A stretch of 13,495 nucleotides of DNA, taken from positions 1-13,495 of the forward strand of contig SDWL01000026.1 in NCBI GenBank assembly GCA_004195315.1, given 5' to 3'. Both the position numbers and the translations under genes were made by a program. This stretch comes from Lutibacter sp. (GTDB lineage: Bacteria; Bacteroidota; Bacteroidia; Flavobacteriales; Flavobacteriaceae). Positions 1-6,035 of the stretch are shown piece by piece; positions within the stretch are counted from its first letter, which is position 1; each line of letters starts with the position of its first letter. The notes under the pieces were generated by a model that saw only the letters and a program-made list of their open reading frames with translations, made no database searches and was not told where the DNA came from.

Positions 1-19
1 AGATGTGTATAAGAGACAG
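1..19. other. Tn5/Nextera mosaic-end adapter remnant (artefact)
   Basis: These 19 bases are exactly the Tn5 transposase mosaic end used in tagmentation libraries (AGATGTGTATAAGAGACAG). A perfect match at base 1 is best explained by read-through into the adapter that was not trimmed before assembly. Genomic sequence probably starts at base 20, three bases before the thyA stop codon (23-25, minus strand). It should not be read as a transposon scar in the organism. Confidence 0.96.
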
Positions 20-22
20 GTA

Positions 23-847
23 TTATACTGAAACGCTACCTTTAATATGTGGGTGTGGATTATAATTTTTTAATGTAAAGTCATCAAATGTAAAATCAAA
101 TATATTTTTTATCGAAGGATTTATTTCCATTTTTGGTAATTCTCTAGGGTTTCTAGATAATTGCAGATCAATTTGCTTACTATGATCACTATAGATATGA
201 GCATCGCCAAAAGTATGAATAAAATCACCAGGTTTTAAATCGCAAACTTGAGCCATCATCATCGTAAATAACGCATAAGAAGCAATGTTAAAGGGAACTC
301 CTAAAAAAATATCAGCGCTACGTTGATATAATTGACAAGATAATTTTCCTTCGGTTACATAGAATTGAAAAAAAGCGTGACAAGGTGGTAAAGCTGCTTT
401 TCCATTTGAAACATTTTCTGAAAATGAAACGGAAGTATCTGGTAAAACGCTAGGATTCCAAGCTGAAATTACCATTCTTCTACTGTCAGGATTTGTTTTT
501 ATGGTTTTAATCACTTCTGTAATTTGATCTATTCCTTCGCTATTCCAATTCCGCCATTGATGTCCATAAACCGGACCTAAATTACCATCTTCATCAGCCC
601 AAGAATCCCAAATTTTTACATTGTTTTCTTTTAAATACTCAATATTTGTATCACCTTTTAAAAACCACAATAATTCATAAATAATAGATTTTAAATGTAA
701 TTTTTTTGTTGTTAGCATCGGGAAACCTTCACTTAAATCAAAACGCATTTGATACCCAAAAACACTTTTAGTTCCAGTTCCAGTTCTGTCTTCTTTTACA
801 ATTCCGTGATTGTGAACGTGTTTTATTAAGTCTAAATATTGTTTCAT
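23..847 (-). CDS. thyA: Thymidylate synthase
   Basis: ThyA converts dUMP to dTMP in the cytosol using methylenetetrahydrofolate, which becomes dihydrofolate. The 274-residue protein shows the family's landmarks in order: the phosphate-binding arginine in EDRTGTGT (R21), the YGHQWRNW segment (94-101), the paired arginines DSRR (121-124), the catalytic cysteine in LPPCHAFFQFYV (C156), the dUMP-binding RSADIFLGVPFN (176-187) and HTFGDAHIYSDH near 211-222. It is slightly longer than the 264-residue E. coli enzyme, mostly because of an extra loop around residues 137-152 just before the catalytic cysteine. The ATG at 847 fits the family start. It is last of the visible genes in a minus-strand run, 66 bases after the nucleoside transporter. 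The stop codon lies three bases from the adapter, so what follows downstream cannot be seen; dihydrofolate reductase would be a natural neighbour but is not present here. Confidence 0.98.
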   Translation of the reverse strand: MKQYLDLIKHVHNHGIVKEDRTGTGTKSVFGYQMRFDLSEGFPMLTTKKLHLKSIIYELLWFLKGDTNIEYLKENNVKIWDSWADEDGNLGPVYGHQWRNWNSEGIDQITEVIKTIKTNPDSRRMVISAWNPSVLPDTSVSFSENVSNGKAALPPCHAFFQFYVTEGKLSCQLYQRSADIFLGVPFNIASYALFTMMMAQVCDLKPGDFIHTFGDAHIYSDHSKQIDLQLSRNPRELPKMEINPSIKNIFDFTFDDFTLKNYNPHPHIKGSVSV

Positions 848-867
848 TTTAGTGTTTTTTCTAGATG

Positions 868-898
868 TGTTTAATTGTAATTAACATACAGTTAAACA
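868..898 (-). repeat. Small inverted repeat in the nupC-thyA spacer
   Basis: The 66-base spacer between the transporter and thyA holds a 7-bp inverted repeat (TGTTTAA at 868-874, TTAAACA at 892-898) around a second small palindrome (TTAATT-GT-AATTAA, 871-884). No T tract follows on the minus strand, so it is not a convincing terminator. Two of its words, TTAATTGT and ACAGTTAAACA, recur in the etfB-etfA spacer. In AT-rich DNA such short repeats can arise by chance. Confidence 0.35.
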
Positions 899-913
899 TT
901 TTAATAGTTAGCG

Positions 914-2308
914 TTACCCAATAATCATACCTGCAATTGTAGCTGATAATAATGATGCTAATGAACCACCAATTAATGCTTTCATACCAAATTCTGATAA
1001 TGTCTTACGTTGTCCTGGAGCTAACGATCCAATACCACCAATTTGAATACCAATGGATGCGAAATTTGCAAATCCACACAGCATATAAGTAGCCATAATT
1101 ATAGATTTACTATAGGTAAAATGTGTTGCGTTTGCTACATTTTTTAATTCAGCAAGTTGAATATATCCCACAAATTCGCTAGCTGCTAATTTTACACCTA
1201 GTAATTGTCCCATTAACATTGCATCTTCTCTAGCAACTCCAATTAACCACATTAGCGGAGCGAAAATGGTTCCTAGAATAGATTCTAATGAAAATTTTTG
1301 ATATGGAGTATAAGCAGCTACCAATTCATTAAGGTTTGTGATATCACCAACCCAACCTAAAATACCATTTAGCATGGCAATAATTGCAACAAAAACTAAT
1401 AGCATTGCAGCAACATTAGCAGCTAATTTTAAACCTTCGGTAGTACCATTTGCAATAGCGTCTAAAATGTTTGAACCAATTTTATCTTGTGAAACTTTTA
1501 CGTCAGTATTAATTTTTTCTGTTTGTGGGTATAACATTTTCGCAATAACTATTGCTCCTGGAGCAGCCATAACAGATGCTGCCAATAAATGTTTTGCATA
1601 ATGTAAACGTAAAACAGGATCACTTCCTCCTAAAAATCCAATATAGGCAGCTAAAACACCACCAGCAACAGTTGCCATTCCGCCAATCATTACCAATAAT
1701 ATTTCTGAACGATTCATACGTTCTAAATATGCTTTTATCATTAAAGGGGCTTCTGTTTGCCCTAAAAATATATTTCCTGCAACAGATAAACCTTCTGCAC
1801 CTGAGATTTTTAATAATTTAGTTAAGATCCAGGCCATTCCTTTTACTACAATTTGGATTACTCCTAAATAAAATAATAAAGATGTTAATGCTGAGAAGAA
1901 TATAATAGTTGGCAAAATTTGAAAAACAAATATAAAACCATAAGATTCAATATTCATCAAACCTCCAAATAAAAACTCACTTCCAGCCATTGTATAATCT
2001 AGAATATTTGTAAATATTCCTCCAACAAATTCAAAACCTCTTTGTATAAAAGGTACTTTTATAACCCCAAAAGCTATAATTAATTGAGCTGTTAAACCAG
2101 CACCAACTGTTTTCCAATTTATGGCTTTTCTGTTGCTGCTAAAGAGATAAGCAATCACCAATAATGAAACCATTCCTAAAACACCACGCCATAATGATGT
2201 TAAAGAAAATCCTTGGTTTTCTATAATTGAAGTTTGAATTGTTTCTTGTGCATTTATTGAAAGTATACTGAAAAAGAATAGGGTAAATAGACTTAATTTT
2301 TTAAACAT
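914..2308 (-). CDS. Concentrative nucleoside transporter (NupC/CNT family)
   Basis: This inner-membrane symporter is expected to import nucleosides using an ion gradient. The 464-residue protein is highly hydrophobic and carries the two CNT signatures: GQTEAP (183-188) and CGFANFASIG followed by IQIGGIGSLAP (411-431). The nucleoside-contacting residues known from the Vibrio cholerae CNT have clear counterparts: Q184, T185, E186, the glutamate of SEFVGY (E378), F413, N415 and S418. An N-terminal stretch (about 1-20) resembles a cleavable Sec signal peptide ending SINA before QE, and the usual CNT helices begin near residue 36. Whether the ion is Na+ or H+ cannot be read directly. The gene starts 9 bases after the DUF151 gene ends, so the two are surely co-transcribed, and thyA follows 66 bases later. 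The pairing of nucleoside import with thymidylate synthesis suggests a DNA-precursor operon. Family assignment is firm; the exact nucleoside range is unknown. Confidence 0.94.
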   Translation of the reverse strand: MFKKLSLFTLFFFSILSINAQETIQTSIIENQGFSLTSLWRGVLGMVSLLVIAYLFSSNRKAINWKTVGAGLTAQLIIAFGVIKVPFIQRGFEFVGGIFTNILDYTMAGSEFLFGGLMNIESYGFIFVFQILPTIIFFSALTSLLFYLGVIQIVVKGMAWILTKLLKISGAEGLSVAGNIFLGQTEAPLMIKAYLERMNRSEILLVMIGGMATVAGGVLAAYIGFLGGSDPVLRLHYAKHLLAASVMAAPGAIVIAKMLYPQTEKINTDVKVSQDKIGSNILDAIANGTTEGLKLAANVAAMLLVFVAIIAMLNGILGWVGDITNLNELVAAYTPYQKFSLESILGTIFAPLMWLIGVAREDAMLMGQLLGVKLAASEFVGYIQLAELKNVANATHFTYSKSIIMATYMLCGFANFASIGIQIGGIGSLAPGQRKTLSEFGMKALIGGSLASLLSATIAGMIIG

Positions 2309-2317
2309 ATTTTAATT

Positions 2318-2926
2318 TTATTTGGGAGATCGTTTATTTATTTCATCATGAATATTTGCAGCTAATTCATAATTTTCTTGCTGAATAGCTTCATTTAATT
2401 TTTCGTTTAATTGTTTGAGAGTGTATTTAGAAAAAGAAGTTTCTTTTTTTATAGGTTCATCTGTTAAATTTTCAATACTTAAAGGGTCCTCTTCAATAGA
2501 TAATGTGTCTTTCATTTTTAAATAAATACCAGCCTTATCTAATATATTTTCATAGGTGAAGATTGGTGCATTAAAACGCGTTGCCAACGCAATAGCATCA
2601 GAAGTTCTTGTATCAATAATTTCTTCAATTTTATCTCGTTCACAAATTAAACTTGAATAAAATACGCCATCAACTAATTTATGAATGATAACTTGTTTTA
2701 TAATAATGTGAAATCGATCCGCAAAAGTTTTAAAAAGGTCGTGAGTGAGAGGGCGTGGTGGCTTAATTTCTTTTTCTAAAGCAATTGCAATTGATTGTGC
2801 TTCAAAAGCTCCAATAACAATTGGTAATGTTCTACTACCATCAACTTCACTAAGAACTAGTGCATAGGCGCCGCTTTGCGTTTGACTATAGGATATGCCT
2901 TTAATATTTAGACGAACTAAACTCAT
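2318..2926 (-). CDS. Bifunctional nuclease-like protein (DUF151 plus UVR motif)
   Basis: The 202-residue protein has a DUF151/BFN domain at about residues 5-140, with recognisable elements LPIVIGAFEAQSIAIAL (34-50), RPLTHDLF (58-65) and RTSDAIALATRFNAPIF (107-123). An acidic linker leads to a C-terminal UVR motif (about 168-199, LNEAIQQENYELAANIHDEI), the short helical hairpin used by UvrB and UvrC to bind each other and also found in ClpC/McsA-type proteins. DUF151 proteins have been reported to have DNase and RNase activity in some organisms, but the activity here is not proven. No signal peptide or membrane segment is seen, so it is cytosolic. It heads a tight minus-strand run with the nucleoside transporter, which hints that its job may involve nucleic-acid turnover or nucleotide supply. 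The ATG at 2926 gives the normal family start. A terminator hairpin ends only 14 bases upstream, leaving little room for a conventional promoter. Confidence 0.88.
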   Translation of the reverse strand: MSLVRLNIKGISYSQTQSGAYALVLSEVDGSRTLPIVIGAFEAQSIAIALEKEIKPPRPLTHDLFKTFADRFHIIIKQVIIHKLVDGVFYSSLICERDKIEEIIDTRTSDAIALATRFNAPIFTYENILDKAGIYLKMKDTLSIEEDPLSIENLTDEPIKKETSFSKYTLKQLNEKLNEAIQQENYELAANIHDEINKRSPK

Positions 2927-2930
2927 AAGT

Positions 2931-2961
2931 TAAAATTAACAAAAAAGACTGTCTAATCAAA
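2931..2961 (-). promoter_or_regulatory. Weak candidate promoter for the DUF151-nupC-thyA run
   Basis: On the minus strand TTTG (2961-2958) is followed after 19 bases by TAATTTTA (2938-2931), which differs from the Bacteroidota TAnnTTTG box only in its last base. It overlaps the descending arm of the etfA terminator. Transcription would start about at the ATG of the DUF151 gene, making a leaderless mRNA. It is the only promoter-like pair I could find here and may be chance; read-through from etfA is the alternative. Confidence 0.25.
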
Positions 2962-2990
2962 GGACTTTGATGCCCAATCATTAGACAGCC
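2941..2990 (-). terminator. Rho-independent terminator after etfA
   Basis: On the minus strand an 11-bp stem (2990-2980 with 2957-2947, one G-U pair) is followed directly by six T residues (2946-2941). The 22-base loop contains most of a second perfect inverted repeat, ATCAAAG / CTTTGAT (2956-2971), whose outer two pairs compete with the main stem. It lies 26 bases past the etfA stop and separates the Etf genes from the DUF151-nupC-thyA run. Confidence 0.88.
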
Positions 2991-3016
2991 TTATTAAGAG
3001 GCACAATTTAATAAAA

Positions 3017-3979
3017 TTATGCGTTATTTGCTTTAAATTCTTTTAACTTTTCAATTAATTTTGGAACTACTTCAAAAGCATCGCCTACAATCCCATAATC
3101 CGCTGCTTTAAAGAAAGGGGCTTCAGGGTCTGTATTAATAACAACTTTTACTTTAGAAGAGTTAACACCTGCTAAATGTTGAATTGCACCTGAAATTCCA
3201 ATAGCAATGTATAAATTTGAAGCTACAGGTTTTCCGGTTTGTCCAACATGTTCACTATGAGGTCTCCAGCCTAAATCTGAAACTGGTTTAGAACAAGCAG
3301 AAGCAGCTCCTAAAATTTCAGCTAACTCTTCAATCATTCCCCAATTTTCAGGTCCTTTTAAACCTCTACCACCAGAAACTACAATATCAGCATCTGCAAT
3401 TGTTACTTTTCCAGTTGTTTGTTCAATTCTTTCTGAAGTTAAATTACTTTCAACTAAAGAAGGAGAAAATTCTTCAATACTACCTGAAACTTCATTTTCT
3501 ATTAACCCATAAGAATTTTTAGCTAATGAAATAACTTTGATATCTGTATTTAATATGGTGTTATTAAATGCTTTATTTGAAAAGGTTTTTCTTTTTACTG
3601 TTAATGGAGAAGTTGAACTTGGTAATGCTACAACATTTGTTACATAACCAGCATTTAAATTAACCGCAACATTAGGTCCCAGATATAAACTATTTGAAGC
3701 TGAATCTAATATCACAACTTGTGAATTTTCTTTTTCAGCAGCTTGTTTAATAATGTTAGCGAATATTTTAACATTAAAAGTTTTTAATGAGTCATTTAAA
3801 ACATTCAAAACTTTTTCAGCACCGTATGTATATAATAATGTAGGGTCGCTTGAATTTATTGCTAATACAACAACATTTGTTCCTAACTGCTCTGCAACTT
3901 TTTTCCCATAAGAAGTTACTTCAAAAGCAGATTTCTTAAATTTTCCTTCCGATGTTTCGGCAAAAACTAATACTGACAT
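3017..3979 (-). CDS. etfA: Electron transfer flavoprotein alpha subunit
   Basis: EtfA (FixB) is the FAD-binding large subunit of the soluble ETF heterodimer, which takes electrons from acyl-CoA and related dehydrogenases and passes them to a quinone-linked oxidoreductase. The 320-residue protein has the N-terminal nucleotide-fold domain (about 1-190) and the C-terminal FAD domain (about 195-315). The latter shows VSGGRGLKGPENW (201-213), the flavin-contacting GWRPHSEHVGQTGKP (237-251), and the ETF-alpha signature LYIAIGISGAIQHLAG (256-271), followed by VVINTDPEAPFF where many relatives have AINKD. Length and architecture are normal and there is no sign of the ferredoxin-like additions of bifurcating forms. 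The gene follows etfB after an unusually structured 99-base spacer and is followed by a strong terminator, so etfB-etfA looks like a two-gene unit. The partner dehydrogenases and the quinone oxidoreductase are outside the window. Confidence 0.97.
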   Translation of the reverse strand: MSVLVFAETSEGKFKKSAFEVTSYGKKVAEQLGTNVVVLAINSSDPTLLYTYGAEKVLNVLNDSLKTFNVKIFANIIKQAAEKENSQVVILDSASNSLYLGPNVAVNLNAGYVTNVVALPSSTSPLTVKRKTFSNKAFNNTILNTDIKVISLAKNSYGLIENEVSGSIEEFSPSLVESNLTSERIEQTTGKVTIADADIVVSGGRGLKGPENWGMIEELAEILGAASACSKPVSDLGWRPHSEHVGQTGKPVASNLYIAIGISGAIQHLAGVNSSKVKVVINTDPEAPFFKAADYGIVGDAFEVVPKLIEKLKEFKANNA

Positions 3980-3984
3980 ATATT

Positions 3985-4064
3985 TTTGTTTGTTAAATCG
4001 TTTATTTGTGTAAATAGGTTAATTGTTTTTTGCGCTTATTTACACAGTTAAACAATTAAACAAA
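3985..4064 (-). repeat. Interleaved inverted repeats in the etfB-etfA spacer
   Basis: The spacer contains two exact 10-bp inverted repeats in interleaved order: TGTGTAAATA (4007-4016) with TATTTACACA (4037-4046), and TTAATTGTTT (4019-4028) with AAACAATTAA (4050-4059). Order L1-L2-R1-R2 is a pseudoknot topology, so both cannot form as simple nested stems. The first repeat extends imperfectly outward, giving long arms of about 3985-4018 and 4034-4064. No T tract follows on the minus strand, and the repeat ends just before the etfA ATG. It could set the etfB:etfA ratio through RNA structure or processing, or be the remnant of a small mobile repeat. The structure is seen; the role is inferred. 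Confidence 0.6.
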
Positions 4065-4078
4065 TCCACATTAATTAA

Positions 4079-4819
4079 TTATATTACTTTAGCTTCGTTG
4101 TGTAGTAAACTAATAAGTTCATCTACATTATCAACTAGTTTACAAGCAGATTTTGCAGCTTGTTTTTCAAAAGAAGCTATGGAAGTTGCTGGGCTGTTAT
4201 TTACAGGCTCAACAATACTTAAAGGTTTTTTACGCGCCATCATAATACCTCTCATATTTGGTATACGTAAATCTTTTTCTTCAACTAATCCTTTTTGACC
4301 AGCAATAATTAATGGTAAATTTGAAGTTAAAATTTCTTTTCCACCGTCAATTTCACGTGAAATAGTTGCTTTATCACCGTCAATTTCAAGCCCAATACAG
4401 GCATTTACGAAACTAAAATCTAATAGAGCAGCAAGCATTCCAGGAACCATTCCGCCATTGTAATCAATAGATTCTTTTCCTGCTAAAACTAAATTATAAC
4501 CACCATTTTTAACAACTTCGGCTAATTCTTTTGCAACTGCAAGTCCATCAGTAGCTTCTGTGTTTACTCTAATAGCATTATCAGCGCCAATAGCCAAGGC
4601 TTTACGTAATGTAGGTTCAGTAGAAACATTTCCAACATTTACAACAGTTACTGTAGCACCTTGTTTTTCTTTAAACCACATGGCTCTGGTTAATGCAAAC
4701 TCATCATATGGATTTATTACAAATTGCACACCATTGCTATCAAATTTAGAATCGTTTTCTGTGAAATTGATTTTTGAAGTAGTATCTGGAACGTGGCTAA
4801 TACAAACTAATATTTTCAT
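4079..4819 (-). CDS. etfB: Electron transfer flavoprotein beta subunit
   Basis: EtfB (FixA) is the small subunit that pairs with EtfA and normally binds AMP; its recognition loop docks on partner dehydrogenases. The 246-residue protein starts with the typical MKILVCISHVPDT and has the conserved INPYDEFALTRA segment (36-47), GKESIDYNGGMVPGMLAALL (114-133), the central LPLIIAGQKGLVEEKDLRIPNMRGIM (beginning near 169), and the ARKKPL recognition-loop region near 196-201. Length is within the family's usual range. The ATG at 4819 is the only sensible start. It is the first gene of its minus-strand unit and is divergent from pdhB across a 176-base region. I found no strong TAnnTTTG box for it in that region, so its promoter remains unassigned. 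The divergent arrangement with pdhB puts two parts of acyl-CoA/acetyl-CoA energy metabolism under a shared control region. Confidence 0.97.
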   Translation of the reverse strand: MKILVCISHVPDTTSKINFTENDSKFDSNGVQFVINPYDEFALTRAMWFKEKQGATVTVVNVGNVSTEPTLRKALAIGADNAIRVNTEATDGLAVAKELAEVVKNGGYNLVLAGKESIDYNGGMVPGMLAALLDFSFVNACIGLEIDGDKATISREIDGGKEILTSNLPLIIAGQKGLVEEKDLRIPNMRGIMMARKKPLSIVEPVNNSPATSIASFEKQAAKSACKLVDNVDELISLLHNEAKVI

Positions 4820-4906
4820 TTATTATAAATTTTTGAATATTGGGTTTAAAATTAACACCCTTTTTTTATTAATTTATACGAATGTACTACTTTTTTTTAA
4901 AAATAC

Positions 4907-4918
4907 TATGCGTGCATA
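4907..4918. promoter_or_regulatory. Possible operator palindrome between etfB and pdhB
   Basis: TATGC-GT-GCATA is a perfect 5-bp inverted repeat with a 2-base spacer. It is the only locally GC-containing word in an otherwise nearly pure A/T stretch and lies about 26 bases upstream of the pdhB -33 element. Its position suits a regulator that acts on both divergent genes. No matching regulator is known to me, and a short palindrome can occur by chance. Confidence 0.25.
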
Positions 4919-4943
4919 ATAAATTTTTATAAAACAATATTTT

Positions 4944-4975
4944 TTTGATTCTAATTTTAGAAATGCTTACTTTTG
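4944..4975 (+). promoter_or_regulatory. Bacteroidota-type promoter for pdhB
   Basis: TTTG (4944-4947) is followed after 20 bases by TACTTTTG (4968-4975), a full match to the TAnnTTTG element recognised by the Bacteroidota primary sigma factor. Transcription should start near 4980-4983, giving a leader of about 15 bases before the ATG at 4996. The same evidence rules out an upstream in-frame start at 4945, which would lie inside the promoter. Confidence 0.8.
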
Positions 4976-4995
4976 CAAATCTTAAAATAAACAAG

Positions 4996-5976
4996 ATGAA
5001 AACTATACAATTTAGAGAAGCCATTTGTGAAGCAATGAGCGAAGAGATGAGAAGAGATGAATCTATTTTCTTAATAGGGGAAGAGGTTGCAGAGTACAAT
5101 GGTGCATATAAAGCTTCAAAAGGGATGTTAGCTGAGTTTGGAACAAAACGAGTTATAGATTCTCCAATTGCAGAACTTGGTTTTACAGGAATTGCTATAG
5201 GATCTGCTATGAACGGAAACAGACCAATTGTTGAGTATATGACTTTTAATTTTGCATTAGTAGGTATTGATCAAATTATAAATAATGCAGCAAAAATAAG
5301 ACAAATGTCTGGTGGACAATTAAACTGTCCAATTGTTTTTAGAGGGCCTACAGGTTCAGCAGGACAATTAGGTGCTACGCATTCACAAGCTTTTGAAAAC
5401 TGGTTTGCAAATACACCGGGTTTAAAAGTAGTTATTCCTTCAAACCCTTATGATGCAAAAGGATTATTAAAAGCTGCAATTAGAGATAATGACCCAGTTA
5501 TTTTTATGGAATCTGAACAAATGTATGGTGATAAAATGGAAATTCCAGAAGGAGAGTATATCATACCTCTTGGTGTTGCAGATATTAAAAGAGAAGGAAC
5601 AGATGTAACTATTGTTTCATTTGGAAAAATAATTAAAGAAGCATACAAAGCAGCTGAAATATTAGAAAAAGAAGGTATTTCAGTTGAAATATTAGATATG
5701 CGTACTGTTAGACCAATGGATTTTGAAGCTATTTTTACTTCAGTAAGAAAAACTAATAGATTGGTTGTTTTAGAGGAAGCTTGGCCTTTTGCAAGTGTAT
5801 CTTCTGAGATTACGTTCCAAGTTCAAGAAAATGTATTTGATCATTTGGATGCCCCAATTAGAAGAATTACTACGGCTGACACTCCAGCACCATATTCTCC
5901 GGTTTTATTGGAAGAATGGTTGCCAAACTTTAATGATGTTGTAAAAGCTGTTAAAGATGTACTTTATATAAAATAA
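4996..5976 (+). CDS. pdhB: Pyruvate dehydrogenase E1 component, beta subunit
   Basis: PdhB pairs with an alpha subunit to form the thiamine-diphosphate-dependent E1 of the pyruvate dehydrogenase complex, which decarboxylates pyruvate and loads the acetyl group onto lipoyl-E2. The 326-residue protein has the N-terminal pyrimidine-binding domain with the cofactor-activating glutamate in DSPIAELGFTG (E60), the active-site histidine in GATHSQAFENWF (H129), and the C-terminal transketolase domain with ILDMRTVRPMD and VVLEEAW. Human-type residues E59 and H128 have clear equivalents. No alpha subunit, E2 or E3 gene is in the window, so E1 alpha must be encoded elsewhere, an arrangement I recall in Flavobacteriia. 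Branched-chain 2-oxoacid dehydrogenase E1 beta is a close alternative, but overall similarity favours PDH. I chose the ATG at 4996 because a longer reading from 4945 runs through the promoter. A small terminator follows before the next gene. Confidence 0.95.
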   Translation: MKTIQFREAICEAMSEEMRRDESIFLIGEEVAEYNGAYKASKGMLAEFGTKRVIDSPIAELGFTGIAIGSAMNGNRPIVEYMTFNFALVGIDQIINNAAKIRQMSGGQLNCPIVFRGPTGSAGQLGATHSQAFENWFANTPGLKVVIPSNPYDAKGLLKAAIRDNDPVIFMESEQMYGDKMEIPEGEYIIPLGVADIKREGTDVTIVSFGKIIKEAYKAAEILEKEGISVEILDMRTVRPMDFEAIFTSVRKTNRLVVLEEAWPFASVSSEITFQVQENVFDHLDAPIRRITTADTPAPYSPVLLEEWLPNFNDVVKAVKDVLYIK

Positions 5977-6012
5977 AGACATGCAATTTGCGTTATAAAT
6001 TCCTTTCAAGGT

Positions 6013-6035
6013 AAATCCTGAGAGGATTTTTTATT
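6013..6035 (+). terminator. Small terminator after pdhB, abutting the next start codon
   Basis: A 7-bp stem, AAATCCT (6013-6019) and AGGATTT (6023-6029) around a GAG loop, is followed by a T-rich run up to the ATG at 6036. The stem is short and partly A-T, so termination is probably incomplete. Because no promoter box is visible in the 59-base gap, the downstream gene may depend on read-through from pdhB. Confidence 0.6.

Noticed and set aside
1..19. Genuine Tn5 transposon end in the genome
   Set aside because: The match is to the engineered 19-base mosaic end at the exact sequence edge, with no transposase gene or target duplication; library adapter is the simpler explanation.
1338..1821. 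Plus-strand open frames of 81-87 codons inside the nucleoside transporter
   Set aside because: They are antisense to a strongly conserved transporter gene, show no recognisable domain, and have no promoter evidence.
2941..2990. Insertion-sequence end or attachment site suggested by the long inverted repeat
   Set aside because: The stem is directly followed by six T on the minus strand after the etfA stop, which fits a terminator; no transposase or duplicated target is nearby.
4023..4298. Plus-strand 91-codon frame across the etfB 3' end and spacer
   Set aside because: It is antisense to etfB and its translation shows no family features; it runs through the inverted-repeat spacer.
4945..4995. 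Upstream extension of pdhB by 17 residues from an ATG at 4945
   Set aside because: It lies inside the promoter (TTTG at 4944-4947, TACTTTTG at 4968-4975) and adds residues with no family similarity; the ATG at 4996 gives the normal E1 beta start.
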